From assembly GCA_964415605.1 (NCBI GenBank), contig CAYQBA010000105.1, positions 1 to 16,446 of the forward strand: a stretch of 16,446 nucleotides of DNA. The letters are read 5' to 3'. Shown piece after piece: positions 1-6,281 of this stretch. The notes below the pieces were generated by a model. That model saw only the letters and a list, made by a program, of their open reading frames with translations. It was not told the DNA's origin and did no database searches. Numbering within the stretch: the stretch's first letter is position 1; each line of letters starts with the position of its first letter. Source of the stretch: UCB3 sp964415605 (GTDB lineage: Bacteria > Chloroflexota > Anaerolineae > Epilineales > Epilineaceae). A program made the position numbers and the translations under genes.

Positions 1-425
1 GAGCCCCGCCCTGAGTCACAATAACGGCCCCGATTGAGAGGGGATTGAGACTTGCTCCTCGATTGCCATCTTGAGTCAGCCCAGGCTCGGGTCACAATAA
101 CGGCCCCGATTGAGAGGGGATTGAGACACGGACCCGAAGGCCGTCTCCAGGGCGGCCAGCTGATCGTCACAATAACGGCCCCGATTGAGAGGGGATTGAG
201 ACGCACTCGAACTTCCCATACTGGTCGTAGTCCGCCCCGTCACAATAACGGCCCCGATTGAGAGGGGATTGAGACATGATCGTGAATGGCTCCCCGCGCG
301 CAAGCGCCGCTTCGTCACAATAACGGCCCCGATTGAGAGGGGATTGAGACTCGCCTGCGGTGAGGCGGTAGACCTGGTAGTCGCCGGAGTCACAATAACG
401 GCCCCGATTGAGAGGGGATTGAGAC
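1..425 (+). CRISPR. CRISPR array, leader-distal end (repeats ending ATTGAGAC)
   Basis: Six identical 37-nt repeats start at 15, 91, 166, 239, 314 and 389. Each begins GTCACAATAACGG, carries a CCCC...GGGG dyad with an 8-nt interior, and ends GGGGATTGAGAC. The five complete spacers are 39, 38, 36, 38 and 38 nt and all differ; positions 1-14 are the end of a sixth. The ATTGARAC end is the typical 3' end of type I/III repeats and becomes the crRNA 5' handle, so transcription is rightward and the leader lies left of the window. The array ends at 425 with a perfect repeat. Every repeat differs by one base (G for A, third from the 3' end) from the array at 16098. Reverse complements of several spacers read as open, protein-like frames. 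Confidence 0.98.
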
Positions 426-551
426 AGTTGGGTTGGGCTCACCGAATCACGTGGGGAGTTACACAGGCGAGTGAGTCCATTGCGGTGACCCAATCGTCCA
501 GCAAGGGACGGCAAACGCACAAGCTACCAACGACTCAAGGAGGTCAACACA
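426..551 (+). other. Spacer between array end and YbjN-like gene
   Basis: This is the leader-distal flank of the left array. I see no degenerate terminal repeat and no convincing -35/-10 pair. The only clear element is the strong Shine-Dalgarno AAGGAGGT at 537-544, 7 nt ahead of the GTG at 552. The downstream gene is therefore either transcribed from a promoter I cannot recognise here or by read-through from the array. Confidence 0.5.
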
Positions 552-953
552 GTGAGCGGCCCGGCAAAGCTGTATTCGGACTACCTGGAGCGCGAAGGGT
601 ATCGCCCAACGATTGATTCTGACGGTGACGTGATCTTCAAGCGCGAAGGCAAGTTGTATTATGTCGATATTGATACAAGCGATGCGTCGTTCTTCCGCTT
701 GGTGTATCCTCAGTTCTGGCGTATTGAGGATGGTGAGGAATTAGCCCGTGTATTGCTTGCCGCGAATACGGCAAACGCGAAGACCAAGGTTGCGAAAGTA
801 TATGTTCTAGGCAATCTCACGGACACTAGTGCATCGATCGAGATGTTCTTCGATCGCCCAGAGCAATTCTCACCGGTGTTTCACCGAGCAATGTCAGCAT
901 TGCTGGCTGGTGTAGCGAATTTTGTCGAGGCGATGAGAGCCGGTCATCAATAA
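552..953 (+). CDS. YbjN-like small protein (T3SS-chaperone-like fold), tentative
   Basis: A 133-residue cytoplasmic protein with no signal peptide or membrane segment. The GTG start is fixed by a near-perfect Shine-Dalgarno (AAGGAGGT, 7 nt upstream). The pattern is an N-terminal helix (about residues 5-17), a beta hairpin (DSDGDVIFKREGKLYYVDID), a segment rich in Phe/Tyr/Trp (48-60), a helix EELARVLLAANTANAKT, a beta strand VAKVYVLGN, and a long C-terminal helix (about 108-130). This alternation resembles YbjN-domain proteins, which adopt a type III secretion chaperone-like fold and are often tied to regulation or stress. The family call rests on pattern only. Its base composition is clearly less GC-rich than any other gene in the window, which suggests a different origin or high expression. 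It sits alone between the left array and a minus-strand gene. Its link to CRISPR is unknown. Confidence 0.8.
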   Translation: MSGPAKLYSDYLEREGYRPTIDSDGDVIFKREGKLYYVDIDTSDASFFRLVYPQFWRIEDGEELARVLLAANTANAKTKVAKVYVLGNLTDTSASIEMFFDRPEQFSPVFHRAMSALLAGVANFVEAMRAGHQ

Positions 954-1284
954 GAAGCCAAGACGTTTCTTCCATTCTTCCATGACTCCAGATCAGCGGG
1001 GGGAAGAGACGAACCCGGGTACGCCCTTACGGCGAGCTGTCCGAACTGTCTGACAACACCGACCATGCGACGCCCGGCACGACGAGGCCGGCGAGCAAGT
1101 GAGTCACCCAGCCCTCGTTCCGTGGAGTCGCAGCCCGGCAACCACCACAACACGTCGTCGATTGAGGGGGGTCGGCTCATCCTCTCCAAACAGCCGAACC
1201 AAGTAAGCATCCGGCAATGTCACGCCGATCCGGCATCCGCGGAGCATCGCCACCGAAGCCGCCAATTGCCATTACAACACAGCA
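954..1284. other. Gene-free interval, no recognisable feature
   Basis: This is 331 nt between the YbjN-like stop and the terminator of the minus-strand secreted-protein gene. Short open frames exist on both strands (947-1210 minus, 1065-1454 plus). Their translations are rich in Arg, Ser and Pro, show no domain pattern and lack good ribosome-binding sites. No tRNA, repeat or clear terminator for the YbjN-like gene was found. Confidence 0.5.
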
Positions 1285-1317
1285 GGCGCCAGCCCCAAGT
1301 GAATTGGAGCTGGCGCC
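1285..1317 (-). terminator. Hairpin terminator of the secreted-protein gene
   Basis: A 9-bp perfect stem (GGCGCCAGC at 1285-1293 with GCTGGCGCC at 1309-1317) is extended inward, past one mismatch, by 4 bp (CCAA/TTGG at 1295-1298 and 1304-1307), leaving a 5-nt loop. It lies 12 nt beyond the stop codon of the minus-strand gene at 1330. Reading leftward the stem is followed by TGCTGTGTTGT, which is U-rich but not a clean U-tract. An intrinsic terminator is the best reading. Confidence 0.75.
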
Positions 1318-1329
1318 CGCCCAGTCGAC

Positions 1330-1926
1330 TCAGCGGTACAGCCGATACGAGATGGCATAGAGCGACGGGACAGCCCAACCCCGTTCTTGTGCCCACGCCA
1401 AATCATACATTCCGACCGGATCCTTGGAGGAGTAACTCGCGGCGTTCACGTTGACCCAGCGATATGGAGGCAGCGGGTTGCGTCCGCCATCTCGCAAGCC
1501 GACGATACCGTCGCCCACCTTGAAGACCTGATGCCAGCAATTGGCCAGCGTGCACGTACGACCCCAGACACCGTCGACATCCGAGAGCCAGATGTTGTTG
1601 CAGTATCCAGGGTCCAACGTGCCGACAAGCGTCTCGTCGTAACCTCGCCGATTCCAGGTCACCCAGGCCACACTCAAGCTGGAGTTGCAGAGCAGCCCGA
1701 TGCCACTTCCCCCGTTGAGTGAGTCGGGGTGGGTCACCGCAGATTCGTCAGCACTGCCCTGAAGTCCCAGCGACAGCGCTTGTGAGTCCAGCGTGGCATC
1801 CACTTCCTCGATCGTCATCACCGGCATGTCATCGTTCGGCAGCACGGCGACCGCTCCTTCCTGAGCCCGAACTACGCTCAGGCCGAGGCCAGCAACAACA
1901 GCAGCAGCACGCATCACCCGAAGCAT
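1330..1926 (-). CDS. Secreted protein of unknown function, four cysteines
   Basis: A 198-residue protein. The frame is open upstream to 2115, but the start at 1926 is chosen because it gives a signal peptide and has a GGAGGTG Shine-Dalgarno about 7 nt ahead. Residues 1-22 (MLRVMRAAAVVAGLGLSVVRA) have a short basic n-region, a hydrophobic core and an A-x-A-like cleavage site near RA/QE. The mature part has an acidic stretch (31-47) and then a region rich in Trp, Asn and Gly, with cysteines at 80, 109, 125 and 130 that could form two disulfides, as expected for an exported protein. I do not recognise the family. The gene is monocistronic, with its own terminator. A 7-bp inverted repeat (CCGTCGG at 1963-1969, CCGACGG at 1998-2004) lies in its upstream region and could be a 5' leader hairpin or operator. 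Confidence 0.8.
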   Translation of the reverse strand: MLRVMRAAAVVAGLGLSVVRAQEGAVAVLPNDDMPVMTIEEVDATLDSQALSLGLQGSADESAVTHPDSLNGGSGIGLLCNSSLSVAWVTWNRRGYDETLVGTLDPGYCNNIWLSDVDGVWGRTCTLANCWHQVFKVGDGIVGLRDGGRNPLPPYRWVNVNAASYSSKDPVGMYDLAWAQERGWAVPSLYAISYRLYR

Positions 1927-2154
1927 TGAAGCACCTCCGTGTGGGATGGGAGGGTGCGCCCCCCGTCGGTTGGCTCGATGCTCCCGGACTTCCCCAGCCG
2001 ACGGCTCACGACCACTTGACCTTGCAGTCGATTCAGCAGCGACGCGTGGCATCAGCGGAGGCCTGGAGCCCGAACAGCCTACCCCAGGAACCTTCACCTC
2101 AGAACGGTGATCCACTGCAAATCATGTGCAACCTTGCTGCAACGTTCAGGGGAC
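1927..2154. other. Upstream region of the secreted-protein gene
   Basis: 228 nt between the start of the minus-strand secreted-protein gene and the end of the minus-strand propeller gene. It contains the Shine-Dalgarno (revcomp around 1931-1938) and the inverted repeat CCGTCGG/CCGACGG (1963-1969/1998-2004). I see no convincing promoter hexamers and no terminator for the propeller gene. Confidence 0.4.
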
Positions 2155-4347
2155 TCACCGCCGCACCCGAAACGTCACATACACCGGAGGCCCCACATAC
2201 CGCGTGTGCATCCACACCCGCCACGTGCTCGTGAAGACCTGCTCGCTGACTCCGTCCGGCAGCTCCGGCGCCACCATCGGCGTGTCCGGCGCGCTGAAGA
2301 TGAACGCCTTGCCCGCGTCCACCACCCCCTTCACCGCGATGTGCTCGTACGCCCCGAAGAGCAGCGCCTCGTCCGCGTCCGTGTTGATCAGCATGTCCCC
2401 CCGGTCCTCACGCAGCGAGAACGGCGTGATCGGCGCCACCACGAACTCCGGCACGAACCGCTCCCCCGGCGCCACCACCTCCGGGTGCGTCACGCTCACC
2501 ACCTTTACCGCCTCCGTGTCCAGCGGGATCCGCGAGTGCGTCAGCCCGTGCCGCCGCGTCCCCGTCAGCACATGGTCCGAGTCATACGGACACTCCCCGC
2601 AATCCGCCCCCAGCGCCACGCTGAACGCATCCAGCGTGTGATAGACCCGCCAGCCCTCGTCGTCGTCGAAGAACCCCACCCCCGCCGACGACGCCACCCA
2701 CACCCGGTCGTAGCGGTCCAGCGCCAGGTCGCGCACATCGTTGCCCGGCAGCCCGTCGTCCGCCGTGAACACCCGCCACCGCCCACGTTCCACCACGCTG
2801 ACCCCGCCGTCCGACGTTGCGAACCACACCTGCTCCCCGTGCCCGCCACGCTCCGGCCGGACCAGGATCGCCCGCACCTCGTCGCCGCCGATCTCGCCGC
2901 CCGACCGCGTCAGGTGCACCCACTTGCCGTCCGACGCCCGACGCAAGCTGACCCCCGCCTTGATGTGCCCCACCCAGACATTGCCCACCCCGTCAAACGC
3001 CACCGCGTGGACGTGGTTGTCGAACAGCGTCCCGTTTTGCATCGCAAACGGCACCGACCACTCCCGCCCGTCGAAGCGCGCCACCCCCTCCCACGTCCCC
3101 ACCCAGACATCCCCCGACCGATCCACCGTCAGCCCGAACGTGTCCGCGCTCGGCAGCCCGTCCGCCGTCGTGAACCGCCGCCACGCCGCCCCGTCGAACA
3201 GCGCCACGCCCGCCCGCTCCGCCGCCACCCAGAGCCGCCCCTGGTGGTCGATCGCGATGTCGTTGACGTTCATCCCCGCCGTCCCGCCCGGCGCGTTGCA
3301 GTCCGCCCAATCCACCTTGTTGTACTGCCCCACCCCGTTTGGGCCATCGCCGTCCGCAAAGTACCCCAGCCACACCCCGCGTGCGTCGACCGCCACCTGC
3401 CGCACCCAGTCGCTGAGGACCGCCCCCTCCGTGTTGGCCGCCGTGAACGCGCTCACCCCCTGGCTGCGCAGCAGCCTGGGCACCGCCGGAGCCGCGACCC
3501 GCGCCGCCTCGCCACAACCCGCCGCGACCGACGGCAACGCCGTCCCTGCCCCAGGCGACACCGCCGACGACATCGATGCCGCCGAAGCCGACGACGTGGC
3601 GGCTGGCGACACCGACGCCAACGGCGAAGGCGACGTCACCGGCACCCCAACCGACCCGCCGATCCAGCCCGCCGGCCACCCCACCAGCACCACCGCCAAG
3701 ACACCGAGCCCGATCGCCACCACCCCGCCCACCCGCCGCAGCGAGCCATCCGATCGCGGCCGCGCGTCCACCACGCGCATGCCCGGCACGTTGGGCGCCA
3801 CGCCCGGCACCTCCGAAACCACACCCGGCGCGTCGGGAACCACACCGGGCACAGTGGAAATCACCTCCGGCGCAATGGGAACCACCCCCGGCGCCGCGAC
3901 GGCCCCACGATCGCCGCCCGAGCCCTCCTCCGCCATGCGGCGCACCGCCAGACACCACGACTCCTTCTCCCACAAGAGCTCCGCCAGCCGCTCCACTGCC
4001 CGGCGCTGCCGGTTCTGGAAGTTCCGGTCCTGCCAAGGCCGCGGCCGCTCCGCCTCCACCATCTGCTCCACCGACAGACCCTCCCAGAACCGCCCCTTGA
4101 GCAGGTCCGCGTGGTCCGTCGACTCCAGCGCCAACAGATCCAGGACGTCCGTCAGCACCGCCCGTACGGCCTCCGCGCGCAGCGTACCCGGATGATCCGC
4201 CCGATAGGCCGCGACCAGACACTCCGGAACCCATTCATCCCCCCGCCCCCGCCGCCGGCCCTTCAGCCCGTAGAGCGCCTCAAGCACCCCGTCAGCCAGG
4301 TCCGAAGGCGCTCCGTCCAAACGCACAGGGTCGCCCGTTGCAGGCAT
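2155..4347 (-). CDS. Membrane-anchored HTH / two-component-regulator-type beta-propeller protein
   Basis: A 730-residue protein with four parts. Residues 1-140 are a charged helical domain; the stretch FWEGLSVEQMVEAE followed by an Arg-rich helix and LAELLWEKE resembles a sigma-region-4-like HTH. Residues 152-193 hold six degenerate heptapeptides of the form (A/V)PGVVxx. One transmembrane helix lies at about 206-229, followed by a Ser/Ala/Pro linker. Residues 310-570 form about six Reg_prop-type propeller blades with recurring LAxDxxGxVWV and GVxxFDGxxWxxF cores (e.g. 363-392, 404-431, 448-461, 538-560). A C-terminal beta domain (about 615-730, starting near VVAPGERF) is Ig-like at best guess. 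Topology suggests a cytoplasmic HTH and an extracellular sensor, i.e. signal transduction across the membrane. The start has GAGGTG about 6 nt ahead. The gene is divergent from the VWA-tubulin-CRISPR operon and may regulate it (inference). Arrangement is certain; ligand and regulon are unknown. Confidence 0.88.
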   Translation of the reverse strand: MPATGDPVRLDGAPSDLADGVLEALYGLKGRRRGRGDEWVPECLVAAYRADHPGTLRAEAVRAVLTDVLDLLALESTDHADLLKGRFWEGLSVEQMVEAERPRPWQDRNFQNRQRRAVERLAELLWEKESWCLAVRRMAEEGSGGDRGAVAAPGVVPIAPEVISTVPGVVPDAPGVVSEVPGVAPNVPGMRVVDARPRSDGSLRRVGGVVAIGLGVLAVVLVGWPAGWIGGSVGVPVTSPSPLASVSPAATSSASAASMSSAVSPGAGTALPSVAAGCGEAARVAAPAVPRLLRSQGVSAFTAANTEGAVLSDWVRQVAVDARGVWLGYFADGDGPNGVGQYNKVDWADCNAPGGTAGMNVNDIAIDHQGRLWVAAERAGVALFDGAAWRRFTTADGLPSADTFGLTVDRSGDVWVGTWEGVARFDGREWSVPFAMQNGTLFDNHVHAVAFDGVGNVWVGHIKAGVSLRRASDGKWVHLTRSGGEIGGDEVRAILVRPERGGHGEQVWFATSDGGVSVVERGRWRVFTADDGLPGNDVRDLALDRYDRVWVASSAGVGFFDDDEGWRVYHTLDAFSVALGADCGECPYDSDHVLTGTRRHGLTHSRIPLDTEAVKVVSVTHPEVVAPGERFVPEFVVAPITPFSLREDRGDMLINTDADEALLFGAYEHIAVKGVVDAGKAFIFSAPDTPMVAPELPDGVSEQVFTSTWRVWMHTRYVGPPVYVTFRVRR
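3769..3894 (-). repeat. Coding tandem repeat: six elastin-like heptapeptides
   Basis: Within the propeller gene, residues 152-193 fall into six seven-residue units: APGVVPI, APEVIST, VPGVVPD, APGVVSE, VPGVAPN, VPGMRVV. They correspond to degenerate 21-bp DNA repeats. They separate the HTH-like domain from the membrane helix, so they probably act as a flexible, extended cytoplasmic linker. Confidence 0.8.
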
Positions 4348-4560
4348 CTTGCACCTCGTTTGCAGCCATGCGCCATTCCACGGTCACCAACCGACCCGTA
4401 TGCTGCCCCCCATGGCGATCGACAACCGCAGGGGTGACAACACCACCGATACGCCCGAGCCAATGCCGGACGATCCGCCATCAAGGATGCCAGCAATCTC
4501 CACCAGACGAAAAACCCAATTGGCTCACACTCACCTGCTCAATCTCGCCAGGAGACTTCC
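4348..4560. promoter_or_regulatory. Divergent intergenic region between propeller gene and VWA operon
   Basis: 213 nt separate two divergent starts, so promoters for both the minus-strand regulator-like gene and the large plus-strand operon should lie here. No strong sigma-70 hexamers are obvious. On the minus strand a weak TTGTCG, 17-nt gap, CATACG pair exists upstream of the propeller gene. The Shine-Dalgarno for the VWA gene is AGGAG at 4550-4554. An operator for the propeller protein would be expected here (inference from divergence only). Confidence 0.5.
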
Positions 4561-6156
4561 GTGCGCCGCCTCATGATTCTCGCTCCCATCGCCGCGGCCG
4601 TCGGGCACATCGCCGCCCGCATCGGGGCCGCCGCGATCGCCATCGGCCACGCATGGCGCGCCGCCCGCGCGTGCGTGATCTCCACCATCCTGCTCATCGC
4701 CGCCGCCATCATCCTCGCCGCCGCCGGCGCATGCGCCGCGCTCGGCTGGACCGTCGGCCGCGTCACCGCCGCCGGCGGCTCCGCCGGGCTCGACGTCGTC
4801 CTCGTCGTCGACCAAAGCGACTCGCTGTTCGATCTCGGCGGCGTCGGGTCCGATCCAAACCAGCTCCGCATGGCCGCCGCGCGCATCGTCGCCAGCCAGC
4901 TCGGCGCCGAAGGCCCCCTGCCGTCATACCGCCTCGGCCGCGTCGACTTCGGCACCCAGGCCGAGCTGCGCCTCCCCCTCACCGAGCTCGCCGCCCCGGC
5001 CGATCGCGCCGCCGTCGTCGCCAACCTGCGCCCCGCCGAGCCCATGGGCTGGACCGACACCCTCGCCGCCCTGCGGCTCGCCTTCCACGAGCTCCACGTC
5101 GGCCCGCGATCCCAGCCCGACCGGCAGACCGCCGTCGTCCTCTTTACCGACGGGCGCCCGCAAACCGATGCCACCGGCAAGCCCGGCGGTGAAGCGGCGT
5201 ACCTCGCCGATCTCGCCGCGATCGTCCGATCCCTCGGCGCGCGCGGCACCGCCGTGATCGCCGTCCTGCTGCGCAACGACGTCGCCGACGCCGACCGCAA
5301 GCTCCAAGACGTCTACCGGCCGTTCTGGATCGACCTCGCCGAGTCCGGCATTGGCGTCCGGTTCTACGACGTGCGCTCCGAAGATGACCTCGTGCCGCTG
5401 TACCGCGCCATCGCGGCGGACCTGTCGCTGGGCGTGCCCACGCCGGCCCCGCCCGCCACCCACACGCCCATGCCATCCACGACATCCATCACCGCCGCAT
5501 CGTCGACACCAACCACGGCTGCCACCAGCGCCGCCTCGCCGACGCCGACCACGGCCGCGGGCACCGCCGCATCGCCGACACCGACCGCGACCGCCGCCAG
5601 CGCGCCCCCGCCCGTCCCATCACCCGATCGAGCGCCCGTCGGTCCCATTGCCGCCCTCGGAGCCGCCGGCCTCGTGATCCTGACGATCGGCGCCGGCGCG
5701 TGGCGCCTGGCCGGGGCGAGATCACCCGCCGCCATCGACCTCCCCGCCGGGGCCCTGCGGCTTGTGCACGCCCCGCCGGGCGCCAGCGTCCCCCCAACCT
5801 GGCGCCTCGCCGGCGCCGGCAAGACCCGCGTCACCGTCGGCAGCGACCACCGCTGCGATCTCCGGCTGCCCGTCCATCCCGACCTGCCCCCCGTGGCAGC
5901 CGCCATCGACGCCCGCCGCCAGCCCGACACCCGCCCGGCCGACGTGATCACCGCCCGCCACGACACTACCGTCAGGGTGCAGGAGCACCCCGTCACGCAC
6001 CCGACCCCGCTCGCGCACGGCGACCACGTAACCATCGGCCCGTACCGCTGGCGGTATGAGAACGTCCTGGCCGCGCGCGGGCCCACCGCTCACCCCGTCC
6101 GACCCCATCCCCATCGCCGGCTCCCGGCCACGTCCCGCCGCCAGCGCCGGCCCTGA
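4561..6156 (+). CDS. VWA - transmembrane - FHA protein of the tubulin-like system
   Basis: A 531-residue protein with a GTG start, set by AGGAG 6 nt upstream. A hydrophobic helix at about 37-62 is followed by a VWA domain (about 77-285). Its metal-ion-dependent adhesion site is intact: DxSxS at D84/S86/S88, a Thr in GWTDT (165 or 167) and D197 in FTDG. Residues 292-358 are a Thr/Ala/Pro/Ser-rich linker with TPTTAA-type repeats. A second membrane helix lies at about 360-383, and residues 415-500 look like an FHA domain (VTVGSDHRCDLRLP, then HGDHVTIGPYRWRYEN). With two membrane helices the VWA domain would be outside and the FHA domain inside, linking an external ligand to phosphothreonine-type binding in the cytoplasm (inference). 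VWA proteins are the usual partners of this FtsZ/tubulin-like family. It is the first gene of the long plus-strand operon. The FHA call is moderately sure, the VWA call very sure. Confidence 0.92.
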   Translation: MRRLMILAPIAAAVGHIAARIGAAAIAIGHAWRAARACVISTILLIAAAIILAAAGACAALGWTVGRVTAAGGSAGLDVVLVVDQSDSLFDLGGVGSDPNQLRMAAARIVASQLGAEGPLPSYRLGRVDFGTQAELRLPLTELAAPADRAAVVANLRPAEPMGWTDTLAALRLAFHELHVGPRSQPDRQTAVVLFTDGRPQTDATGKPGGEAAYLADLAAIVRSLGARGTAVIAVLLRNDVADADRKLQDVYRPFWIDLAESGIGVRFYDVRSEDDLVPLYRAIAADLSLGVPTPAPPATHTPMPSTTSITAASSTPTTAATSAASPTPTTAAGTAASPTPTATAASAPPPVPSPDRAPVGPIAALGAAGLVILTIGAGAWRLAGARSPAAIDLPAGALRLVHAPPGASVPPTWRLAGAGKTRVTVGSDHRCDLRLPVHPDLPPVAAAIDARRQPDTRPADVITARHDTTVRVQEHPVTHPTPLAHGDHVTIGPYRWRYENVLAARGPTAHPVRPHPHRRLPATSRRQRRP

Positions 6157-6180
6157 ACCAAGCGCCATCCGCCACCCAGT

Positions 6181-6207
6181 CCGGTCAACCCGGTCAACCC
6201 CGTCAAC
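6181..6207 (+). repeat. Three tandem 9-bp repeats (CCGGTCAAC)
   Basis: CCGGTCAAC at 6181-6189 and 6190-6198, then CCCGTCAAC at 6199-6207, followed by CCCA. They lie between the VWA and tubulin-like genes, the longest gap in the operon (125 nt). They could be an operator or chance slippage; no hairpin is formed. Confidence 0.6.
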
Positions 6208-6281
6208 CCACCCCATCCGAGCGCACGCGACCAAGCGCCTAGACATCCAAACGCCAACCAGCTCGACGCCAGGAGCCAGCC

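Noticed and set aside
478..486. CCATTGCGG shared between the left array flank and the right leader (15858-15866)
   Set aside because: A 9-nt match without surrounding similarity is expected by chance.
76..520. Minus-strand open frames running through the left array
   Set aside because: They consist of translated CRISPR repeats (SQSPLNRGRYCD, NPLSIGAVIVT) and spacers, not a gene. Only the spacer parts were kept as an observation.
947..1210. 87-codon minus-strand open frame
   Set aside because: No Shine-Dalgarno, no recognisable pattern, and it overlaps the YbjN-like gene end.
2107..4437. Very long plus-strand open frame (776 codons) opposite the propeller gene
   Set aside because: Its translation is dominated by Arg, His and Pro with no domain pattern, while the minus strand encodes clear propeller blades and a membrane helix. 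It is a GC-rich antisense shadow.
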